A stretch of 64,000 nt of DNA from Styela clava (lineage: Eukaryota > Chordata > Ascidiacea > Stolidobranchia > Styelidae). The notes below the pieces were generated by a model. That model had not been told where the DNA came from. It worked only from the letters and a program-made list of their open reading frames with translations, and did no database searches. The translations under genes were made by a program, and so were the position numbers. The stretch is from contig NC_135251.1 in the NCBI RefSeq assembly GCF_964204865.1, forward strand, positions 9,858,001-9,922,000, given 5' to 3'. Below are positions 11,611 through 23,600 of the stretch, piece by piece (the stretch's first letter is position 1; each line of letters begins with the position of its first letter).

Positions 11611-14600
11611 GTTTGTATCGTAGTATATTTTTACCTTAACCTCATGAAAGCCTGGTATCAGATTCGTCTAGTCTATGGAATTAAGAATTTTTACTACATT
11701 GCTAGAAAAAACATTCGAGCTTGTTTCAGTTAGAGTTGACAACAATTGTAACAACTAAAAAGGGGGGGGGGGGGGGGTCCAAGTAATGTAATAAACTATT
11801 TCAATTAGAATGTATGCAATCAACTAAAAATTCTTCCTTCTTCCTTATATTGACGTTTGACAATGAGACAGATTTAAAGATAGGTGTTATGCCAGAGAGT
11901 TTAGCGTGCCCAGATCATCGATAATTGGAAAAATTATAAATTTAATTTTGAGATTTGAATACTGTTTAGTTAGAGAATGTTGTGAATGTAGAGCACGAAA
12001 GTGAGGAGAAAAATAAAAAAAACTTTAGAATATTTTCATTGAAATATGTTAAATGATTTTGCTTAATATGAATAAATACCAACATTAGTAGAAAATACAA
12101 ATAATTCTGCAGTTGAACAAAAGCAAAAGGTCGTTTCACTTAGAAATATCATTTGATAACAAACAATTCTTTGGAGCTGGTGGCTGAGAAAGAAACTTTT
12201 CAAATCAGAGTTTTCAGAACTGATATTTCTGTATTTAATTCATGTATATATATACGACAATCATTTGCTAATGATGAATTCATTACAAATTTTAAGATAA
12301 ATATCCGTACATTACCGACATAAATTTTATAAATTCAATTCAATTAATTATTGTTGGGACCAATCACTCGCGATAATATAGATATGTGTACAACACGATA
12401 ACGATTGTTTGGACATTTTATGCACGTTTCAAATTTCATATATTGATAAAGTCTCTCCCATATTACTTTTATTTATTTTCAGATGAAACCACACTTTATG
12501 ATGGATATCTGTTCGAAAGATTCGACACACAAATGTTATCAAGTGACGCAGAAAAGCAATGCACGGTCAGAGGAGCGTGGCTGTTTGAACCCAAAACCGA
12601 TGAAATGTTCAACGAATTAACAAATAGTTTCATGTGAGCAATAAATCATTGTTATTGATAATGGGCTTATTTGTTTTTGCAACTGATTTAGGAAAGAAAA
12701 TCACAATAAATGCACCATTACACAGTTGATCTTTTTTCTAACACGTAGCAGTCTTCAATATATCATTCCCAAATGAGATGTCTCATTTTATAGTTTGATT
12801 TATTTATGACTGCTATTGTGATTGGAATGTAATGAACTAAAAGCTTGGTACGATGGAATGACAAATGAAACTATTCACCAACCATTATTTGAGCTACTAT
12901 ATGAACTCCGGTAATTTCAATAGAGCGAAATAAGAATTAATGTTATTCTGAATCGATAAATCAATATTCGGAACAATAAAATATCAGAGAATTATTCCAG
13001 AATTAATATTATGACTTTCACTATTTATATTTAGAGTTTTATCGTGTTTATGAGACAGATAATCGTTATATATAATAGTAAACTATGTGTAAAAGTAAAC
13101 GTTGTTCAAGAAATTCACAACCACATTGAAATGCTTATGGAAAAATATTTTAAATATTTTAATCAGACCGGCCGCAAATGATAAGTATTACTTCATGGGT
13201 CTCAGGAAGCTTGGCGGTGATTGGAGATGGAGCGATTACAGTGAGCCGACAACTACTCATTGGTGAGCTCGTTTAAATTAGTGCGAAGTATATTTTAATA
13301 TAAACACTTGATTTGAACGATTCATTGTTAAAATATCGGTAAATTTGTTGTTAATGAAATATTTGCTGGGTTGATTAACTCTTCAAGCCCCAAGGTCAAA
13401 TTCGAAAAAACCCACCTATACCTGCAATAATCCCCTAAATATGCTATGTTTTCAATTCGAACTCAAACGTCAACTACTGACCCTATAAACACGCATTCGG
13501 TAGCGTCTGAAAGAGGTAAACGAGTCCTATATTGCACTCCCTTTCATTTTTACCACATTCCAACCGACTCGCCGAATATGTAGGTCAAACTAATCGATGT
13601 TTTCACTCTTAGTAAATATTGGCGAAAATTGATCAAAATCGAGTGACCTTGAAAACGAAATACTCACAAAAAAACTATAAACGCCACGACCACCAAAGTT
13701 GGAGGCCAGAAACTACAAGCTATTGCGAATCTAGGAAAATTATCCCTTCCTGTCTAACCCATAAATTACTATTCATAAAGAGCATATGAAAATACACAAA
13801 AAATGAATTTTTTTTGTGGTCTCGGATGAAAAACAACAACTCAAACGAAAGAAAAGAACCAAACAGTGATAACAAATGATGAAAGAAATGAATTAAACTG
13901 TGATGATATATATATACAATGCATAAAATATAACAAGGATGATTTTAGAAAAAAGTGATATCCATCAAAACAGTGTATACAAAAAGACTAAAAAAAACAG
14001 TGTGGGAATAATCGCATCGAAAAATGTTTATATACAATGAGTGAAGAATAAATGAAAAAGAATGAATAAAAACACTGATACCCTGGCAATATAACATAAA
14101 AATCATTCCTCCCAATAATTTTGCTGAGTGTGATATTTTCTGAAACATGGCGTGACGCATAGTGGCACTTCGCACAAGAAGGTGGGGGCTCCAAGTGTAC
14201 TGGCTGAGTGTGTCTCGGGGTCACAACAGGCTCCGGTTGTGGGGGAGAGGGTAGTACGTATTCTTCTCGACTGCTGCGACGTCCTCGTGACCATCTTCTT
14301 TTTACTGGTCTGCCTCTCCTTGAACGAGTCGTGCTTGTGGACGCAGACGAGGTACTTGGCATATCTGAACTGCCAGAACTGGAGAATTGCCTTATAAATA
14401 TTGGAGTTGTTGATTCATCGGAAGAGGACGAAATGTCTTCCAACTCCCACTCATCTCCAGAGCTGTAAAGGAACAATTCTAATCAATCATACTGCACATC
14501 TGCTGACTTATATTTGAATATAGATATCAAGAACAGATTTATATGATATATAGGGCCAATATCTTCATTATAAGTGACTGCTTGCAATTTTAATCAGTCG

Positions 14601-17600
14601 ACTTTCCTCTCCCCCCAGGATAAAAAAGTAAATCCTATTCTTATTCTAATATTGTAATTTACAGTGTCAACAGCAGAATGAATATAAACTAAGCCTTCTG
14701 TCAAGGCTGTTGAAAAAAAAATAACAGGAAGTATATCAAAGTCACTTACCTCTCACCAAAATCACTTTCCACTTCGATTCCAGTAGATAATTCCATATTA
14801 AATTTCAAAAGACAATGCCGCTACGCTAACAGTTATCAAGCCAACATTCATAAAAGAGGTCGTCTTTGTTTACAAGCAGTATTTACAAGCAAAACGGCGT
14901 GTTCCCAGCGCCTAAATCGACTATATCACAAACAAATCACCATAGAAAATCGTCATTTTTCAAAAACATTGGGAGCACTAACATATCACGTGATGGCTTG
15001 ATGCCTTTTTCTCGTTATCATAGCGTTGTAGACGAGACGGTCTTTGTTTACAAGCTGTATTTACAAGCAAAACGGCGTGTTCCCAGCGCCTAAATCGACT
15101 ATATCACGAACAAATCACCATAGAAAATCGTCATTTTTCAAAAACTTTGGGAGCACTAAACAATCGCATGATGGCCTGATGCCTTTTTCTCGTTATCATG
15201 CGTTGTAGAGACGTAACGTCAGAATCGATTGATACCAAAACCAGGTCACACAGAAGCGTTGAACCGAAACAGTGAACCCGGAAAGCGGAAGGGATATATC
15301 GCCGGCTGGTTCGTTACCACGGCCACTAGGAGGCGATAATCCGCTGGCCGGGGCTTGAAGAGTTAAAAAAACGACTATACCCCATTAAAACAAAACATTG
15401 TTAAATAAAATAAAAAAACAAAAAGCAACATCACAAAAATCTCCTTGAATTTTAAATACACGTGTACAATATTCGGGATTTTAGAATGCGTGAGGATATT
15501 GAAAGTATACAAACGCATAGAATATATTTGTCCAGTTTAATAGTTGTATTTAACATTAGTGTAAGGCTTTATAAGTAATTTATACTCAAATATAATTAAA
15601 CAGGTCAAAACCTGGAGAATCAAATTTAACATTATAGTATCAGGCTTTATAAGTATAAATTTAAACTCAATTATTATTATACAGGTTAAATTCAAAAGAA
15701 CCAAACGAGTATGGTCAAGAATGTGCATGTGTTCTGAACAATAAATGGGTTAGCGTGGTCTGTTCCACGACTCCAAGAAGATACGTTTGTCAATCTCGTG
15801 AGATTATAATTTGTACATTCTGTTACTTACTCGACTCTGGAGTAGGGAATGCATTGCCTTGCAATCAAATGAATCAATGATAGTTAGTGCACGCAATGTT
15901 TTCTATGTGTTTCATAAATTTACAGCAAGATAGTAGGAGTATTCCAGAAAATGTAAAAACATAACGAGACCGTATAACTTCTCTGTATAGAGGAAGTGTG
16001 TGGAAACATTTCAAAATTGTAAACACAAAAGAACTGCTGAACAACTGATAGACACTTGGGTACTAGCCAGCATTTTGCAATGCATGGTAGCACAATGTTT
16101 AAACGTGATTATTTAACACTAACGGCAATTGAACCGATTTATATGTTCAAACAGTCGTAATTTCTCCACTTATCAAATTATTTTTTACATTTTATATTTT
16201 CTTGTGTATATTTAGTTCAACCTCCATCCTCAACAATAATACTTTACGGAAATCTTCTGGAAAGATTCGCCGAAGAGGTTCAAAATTATGCAACTGCTAA
16301 TGATAGATGCGCAATGAGAGGTGCTCAGTTGGTTGAGATAAAGGATAAAACTATGGACGATAAAATAATTGAATGGATTGAGTGAGTTATTAGTATAAAA
16401 TCTAATTTCTGTCATGAATGATATGTCAGATATCATTGCGAGTCGTAACAAATCATACCCATTACTGCAGGTCTGATGCAAGATCTTACCTGATGGGAAT
16501 ACAATATTCGACATCAAATGATGTGTGGGAATACAACAGCGACAACACAGCAATCACCTATGATAATTGGTATGTACTCGAAGCTTGGTTTATACATTCA
16601 TATATCGAAATAAGGTATGATTTTCATAAACAATTCGTATTTGCGCTGCAAATAGGCAATATCTTGACAATCTAAACAAAATGTTAAGAATACTTTTTTG
16701 CGTCAATATAGTGTTGATCATTTGTACAAGACCATTTTATTTATGAGCTTATCGACCTTCCATGATAATAAAATCTATTTAAATGGTAGGTCGTACTTCA
16801 TTTGTAAATTAGGTTTTACGTTTGAAAATGGCTCATTGCCTGTTTTGGTGTGAATTTGAATATGCCGAAAAATAATACCATTTCAAACTTTGATAACGGG
16901 CATATTGTATTTCATTGTACGTCGCGAAGTTACTGTGAAATTGATATCAAATTTGTTGTCTGTAGAGCAAGTATCAAGAGTGCAGCAACAAAATTGAAAA
17001 CATATGAACAATATAATCCGTGGAATGCGACTAAGATTTACAGTCATGATTTTTTAAAAACTTCATGACATATGAAAATCTGATACATACTTCAGAATGG
17101 TGAACTCTGATAAGGAAATATGGTTTAATTATAACCGGGGCATTTATATATGTTTATTTCATGTAAGGCGCTGATAACAGTCTCGAGATATTATTATTAA
17201 ATAAATAAAAATTCATTGACAAATATTATTTTAAACAATACCGATAACACGCATAAAATATAAAATTGTATGATCCAACGGAAAATACATTATTCAGTCA
17301 CATTTCCAATTAAATATACCTGGGACATTTCTCAGGTTTATCTTCTAGTCTGTAACACAATATGAATATTAGCTCTAAGTAATATATAATGAGAAAACAT
17401 CTGGCATTTTCGCTTGTCGGAAAGATTCGGGGTGCTAAGTGGGCTTCAGCCAAGATAATGTTTCCTTATTTTAAAATAAATATTCTACGTTTGTTATTAA
17501 TTTAAAGATGAGAGAATATTATTGATTCGGACATAAATTTTGACTTAAAATCATATTATTTCTTTTTTGTACGACGCCTATTCATACTTTCACTTAAATC

Positions 17601-20600
17601 CTTATGACTATTAACTAAACTATAAAACTTAATCTTCATTCAATGACTCGTATGTATTTGTTTACATTGAAGGAAAACAGGTGAAGGTCATGATACCAAC
17701 GAAGACTGTGCTTGTATACTAAGTGACGGATGGATCGATGATGTTTGTAGTAGTGGTACATTCAAATATATCTGTCAGTCATGTAAGTGAGTGATATAGA
17801 AATAAGACAAAAGTTCCTGTCAACACATTTTGAACTGGGTAAAACACAAAATATTTCAACGATTTGTGATATTGTAAAAACAATTCAACTGCAGGAATTC
17901 AAGTTTTTTGTTGTACGTTGCGCATGCGTCATATTACTTGCAGTTGCCACTGGATTTGATTTGCTACCACTTAAAAATAAAATATATAAATTCGTTATTT
18001 AGTTTCGTATATCAAAATGTGGACGTTATACATCTAAACTAATAAGTATTAACCAAACTTGTACTTGAATTAAAAAAGTATACTGACAAATCTTAACCTA
18101 TGTTCGAAGATAGGAAGCCGTTCTCGAAAATCGGCATTTGGTAAATTGTATAAACATTTCATTCAAAAATATCTTGTGTGAGATATAAAGAGTTTATCAT
18201 CAGTTTATTTTTTGATATAATTATAAAATCGTATCCTGATTCAAATGCTGCTGTTTCCATCATTATCGATACCGATCTAATCTATTATATTCTTACATCA
18301 AAGATCCGAGTGAAGCAACTACTCACAATGGAGATCTTCTTGAAAAATATAACAATAAAATAGGAAATGCAGCAGCAAGGAGTAGATGCTCATTGTGGAA
18401 CGGGACTCTTGTTGATGCAGATGATGCGACGTATAACAGTGCTGTACAGAATTTGATCGGGTATATTTGTTTTACTCAGTGTGGTTCTCAGTATTATGAC
18501 ATTGGTTGTGCATGTATTACTATAAGTTTTAAAGACGAAATACGACTAATCAGGCCAATCATTAATCTATCGTAACGTTACAATCTGCTATTGGGTTTAT
18601 GACATTGCAAATAGGCATCTGTATATTAGTACTATTTGTAATAAGTTGCGAATTTCAAACTGATTCAGACTTCATGCATGCATTTGTAAATCATTCTCAA
18701 TATTGTTATCACAGAAATGGAGTCTTTTATCATATCGGTTTGAAATATTCTAATGGGGCATATCGATGGACAGATGGATCAGCAACAACTTACTTTGATT
18801 GGTAAGATTTTATTCAGCCGTTTTGGCATTTGACATCAGTAGTCGATGTTTAACATTTACGTTCAGAACTCATTATCATCCTCGGTTCAAATACCTATGT
18901 TGTGTAATCATTACATAAATCGCAATACCATAGAATAAGTACTCAAAAAAATTATACTGAACTCTGAAACTTGTAGACTTTGAATAAAATTTCACGGAAT
19001 GTTCGTTTAATCGCCTTTCAATTACCACTCGTTTTTGATTGAATGTAAATGATATTTATGCGGAATTTAATTTTGAAAGTAATTACGACGTCCGAACAAT
19101 ACTTATTTATTGTTATGATTAAAAGCAAACTAAGTATTCTGGGCTTTTTTAATCTAACACAAATTATATTTCATTTTATATAAAGTAAAAATTTAACTAA
19201 AAAGGAGTTTAGGCAACTATTTAAAAAATTTATGAACTATAATAAGATCAAATTTATAGGGGCACTGGCGAAGGATCAGATGATGGCAAAGATTGTGTTA
19301 GGACCAATCAAAACGAATGGCGTGACACATCGTGTGGGGGTCCAATAGGATATATATGTCAATCTACAGGTAATATAATTTTAGTAAGAAGCGGTATTTT
19401 ATTTCTTTTATCATAACTAAAAAAATGTTTTTTAAACTTAAACGGCCTGCAATAGTATCCGAATTTTAACTTACATATACTTCATATGACAATTTAAAAA
19501 TTTCAAATCAGTATTTTTTTTATTTCAAATACCTGAGTTAAAACGACACTGAATTAAAATTCAACCACGGTTAACAAGATAATAAGAATCACAAAGCCGA
19601 AACTATTAGCCTTAGCGGTAAAATATAATAATATCAGTTTTTTGTTGGCATCTGCCGATAAGTAATAAAATGTTATCGCCTCATTCCGTATTTTTGGAAT
19701 TAAAAGACCCATAAAAAGTGGGAAATGAGTTTTCAAATTTTCTTTGATCTGTTTAGCTTATTGCACGCTCAACTCTGGCACTTGTCAAAATGAAGGAAGC
19801 TGTGTGTCTTATAGATGGTGTGAATGCGCCGATGGATTCTACGGCGATACCTGCTTAAGCAATGGTGAGTCCATACTCTATAGCGATTTATTGAATTGTC
19901 TACATCTTTCCAACATGATACAAGATACCAGTGTGAAAATATCTAAGGTCGACACTGGTATTGTTATGAAACTTCATTATTAAGCACTTAAAATGAAAAA
20001 TCTGTTTGCAACTAAGAGACTTATTATGACATCATAATAATATTTTAATCAATGACAATAACATCATGGCGACAGTTCCAGTCCTACAAACCTATTAAAT
20101 ACATTCATTAAATTATGAATAATCCTAATTTTGATTAGAATAATTATCTCGCCGTTAAGTTTAACAAATATTATTTATAATTCTTTTAGTTCAAAAGCAA
20201 TATTTTAAAGTATATAATTAAAATTCTTTGTAGGATTCTTTGCAATTAAAGTCGCTTGGCGCCTAGGGTAAACCTCCGCCGGTAGTTGAGGTTCGCGTCG
20301 GTTCTGGGTCGTTATTTAACAGGTATTAGAGTAACAAGAAAATGCGCAATCCAATCGTGCGACTTTTTTTCTTTTTGAGATAGCTAGTTTTCACTCCACA
20401 TTAATACGTTCAATATTATACAATATTGTAGATCTGTAACGGTAGCAAACTGCAAAGGTTGTCTTCGGTATTATTGCGTGAATGGTAATATTCTGCTGAT
20501 GATTGAAACAAGTTCAAATATAATCCCAAGTGTAATCTTTTCCAGTTTATATAATATCCAGATGGAAGATGGCTTGATCAGATAGGTGTTTCTCGCCACG

Positions 20601-23600
20601 AAATGTATAGCAATCTCGAAATTTTGATTCTCAATTTGGTTGACGCGATAATCGCAACAAGTGGTTAGAAATTTTCCAACGTGAGACGATTTTTTCGCTG
20701 CTGCTATGGAGACGAAACACAAATCCGGTCTTTGAGTAAAACGCATATATCAAGGTGACATGATAACTCATGGGAAAAGTTCAAGCAGATCGGTCCATCC
20801 GTTGGACTCTGCAGTTGGACACGCATACAGAAAGGTGTACATGACGATAAGTGCATGGCTAAGACAATACTACTAAACGCCTCACCAATCCCTTAGGCAG
20901 TGCAGTTTGATACCTTATCAAACACATTATAGCCAACCATTTCAAATTGGTGTGAACAGTTCAGGTTATTATTATATCACATTATTATTTTAGAATATTG
21001 TCCGAACAATGTGAATCCGTGTCAAAATAGAGGAAGCTGTGAGAATTCACCAGAAATATTTCCATACTATGAATGTGCTTGTACGCCGGGATATTTCAAC
21101 GACATCTGTTCTAGTGATGGTGAGTAACAAAATACGTAGTTTTGTTTTGTCTTTGGTTAAATATTAGGCCTACTTTATACACCCAAATACGATTAAAAAA
21201 AAACTGAATTGTCTTTTCGAGAACTCCTAACCATTAATACTTGTTATTGTTTGAATAGATATATAGACTTAGGTATGAATATTTCAAGGGTTCGTTGCTT
21301 TTTGTATACGATTTAGTAACAGACATCTGTAAACAGATGATGATAGATGTTGTTGAAAATTCTCTTTTGACAACTAATGGTGTGTTGAACACCTCGATGC
21401 ATTTATAATTTGACTCCAAAGTAGCTTTCAAAATATTTGTAACTGAAACTAATCGTGAATGACAAATTACACAATAACCTTAAGAACATTGATTTTATGT
21501 AGTAAATCTTTGAATAATGAAAAAGCAGAAACGTTTTCGAAACGTATTTTTCTTATATCTATTGAAATTCTGTAAAACAGAGCTATCCGTGTTATTAGTA
21601 TTGTTTAATCTTAATTCACCCTTAATCCCAACTAACATGATATGCAAATAATATGACTATCAAATCAGGTCCGATAAAATTTGTTTCGAATAATATAATC
21701 TCTCTGCATCAGCAATAAGTGTGCTTATTATGCTTATCTATTTTACTCATTTAAAATAATTCTACAGATATTATTCTAATTTAGCGAGAAATACGTGTTG
21801 TTCATTCATCTGCAAATAATGAAGAGTGAAAAAAGTTTACTCAAGTTCTATTCTCAATGGGAGAAATATATATTCACAAATTTTAATTTATTCTCTGATT
21901 GATGTAAACCTCACTTGGTCATACATTTTTGCAACTATATGTCACTTAGCAAAGTTAGATTTTTTGTAGAAATCCCCCACTACTGAGGCAAAAATGGGAG
22001 ATTTGAGAAAAACTCCCTCACCATGTTTTTACGTACTGCAGATTGCAATCGCCACGTTTCAAGTATTTGAGCCTTTGAGTTAAGAAAAGCCGCCGCCATT
22101 AATGCAAATTGTGAGAGAAAAATACCTCAGCCACGTTTTAGGTAATTCCACGTTCGCAACCTTTAGCACGACCCAAACCAAGACAGTGAGTTATGATGTT
22201 AAAGTATCTTACAAGATAATTTTACTTAGAATCGTGCGCTAAAAAACATATCGTCACTTTAATAACCGCCGAATTGCGTGAGTCATTTTTGGCGATTTTG
22301 AGTTTTTTATAAAATAGGTATTTATGTAATGCTGCGCACCTGTCTGTTAACAAAGTTTTTATTTTAAGAATTCCAAAACCCATATGGAGATTTGGTATGA
22401 CAGGCACATTTGTGCAATTGTTTCGTCATAATCAATTATCATTGATACCGCTGTACTATTGTGACGTCACAAAGGCAAAATTACATCGGCGAAGTATTTT
22501 CGAGTTTTTGCATCTCGGATTCTAGCTTAGCGCGTATTACTTTAAATTTATACTACAGTATAGGAAGACGTGCACTTGTAATATTCACTGTCCGAGTCCA
22601 ATCCACCTTGGTTGGCTTTTATATTGGGTGCATTGCTGTTTTATTCTTTATATTTAATATTAGTCCTATTTCGGTGGATGTGCAGAACGTGTTATATTGA
22701 TGAAATATATATTTTTAAACATAAAAAATAATGTAATTGGAACTGATTAGCTATTTTGGGGATTAGACTCTGTAGACACTGAGAATTACATTTGTTTTTG
22801 GAATGTTTAGTTTTCAGGACTGGTGCATATAGTAAAGTTGCAAAATTGCGTATGTCCCCAAGCCATAGACACATTTCTGCCTAAGTCACAGTGCGCCATT
22901 ATGACGCCACTTAACTGCGTTATACAAATTAACTTAAATCCGGCTACGATCAAAAAATGGAACCATGGCAAATTATTGACTCTCAATGGCTTAACAATAT
23001 CATTAGGAAGTTTTTTATACGTTTTTCTCAAAGCTGCTAAAAATGACTTACGCAATTCGGTTATTAGCGCGACGATATACTATTCGAATCTAAATCTGAT
23101 AAAATCGAAAAATCTCTACAAATGCTTGTCATGATATTCAGAAATATTGTCAAATTTATTGGGACTGCAACAATGTTCTTGACATATGAACAAAAGAGCT
23201 TTTATTTGAACGAGTCTATTGATTTTCATTATTTACAGCATTTTATGTAGAGACCAGTGTAAAGGTGACAATTTCATTTTGGTATTTCAGAATACTGTCC
23301 TAACAATCCAAACCCTTGTCAAAACGGAATCTGTGAGAATACACCAAAACAGCCTCCGTATTATGAATGTGACTGCATGCCGGGTTTCTTCGGATATAAC
23401 TGCTTTAGCGATCGTGAGTATCGTTAACTTGATTCGAGATGATTTCGCAATTCTTTTATGTTATGTTACTTAAGGTGGGGCACGCCAATATAGTGAATAC
23501 AATAATATGATTTACATCAAAGATGTCATGTCGGCTACTACGACAATACCGGATTCTGGCAATCAACGGTTACAAACTATACATTTTGAATAGAAATTAA

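Larger units (their letters stand above)
13379..15362 (-). mobile_element. TTAA-class DNA transposon (piggyBac- or Kolobok-like), non-autonomous
   Basis: Perfect 13-bp terminal inverted repeats CTCTTCAAGCCCC / GGGGCTTGAAGAG are flanked on both sides by TTAA (13375-13378 and 15363-15366). The element is 1984 bp long and sits in the second CTLD1 intron of gene B. The same position in gene C (about 35815) is an empty site reading TTGA, so insertion followed the gene duplication or was never in C. A TTAA target duplication is typical of piggyBac and also Kolobok elements. It holds a two-exon reverse-strand frame but no recognisable DDE domain, so it is a deletion derivative. Confidence 0.88.
12483..15797 (+). 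other. Gene B CTLD1 (three exons, interrupted by a transposon)
   Basis: Exons 12483-12633, 13167-13262 and 15685-15797 form a C-type lectin fold: CTVRGAWL (first cysteine helix), YYFMGLRKLGGDWRWSDY, and W...EPNEYGQECACV...WVSVVC...YVCQS. EPN at about residues 118-120 is the galactose/mannose-site tripeptide of mannose-type lectins. The WND motif that completes calcium site 2 reads WVS, so classical calcium-dependent sugar binding is doubtful. Gene C has EPG here. The intron between exons two and three carries a 2-kb transposon. Confidence 0.85.

Noticed and set aside
14152-14468. Overlapping + strand frames inside the TTAA element
   Set aside because: They are shadows of the reverse-strand serine/arginine-rich transposase-like exon, whose GC-rich composition keeps several frames open.
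18178-18575. Two open frames starting MRYKEF and MWNGTL (also 38933-39330 in gene C)
   Set aside because: Wrong phase. The correct frame starts at 18304 with a split codon from the preceding exon and gives a C-type lectin segment that fits gene C.
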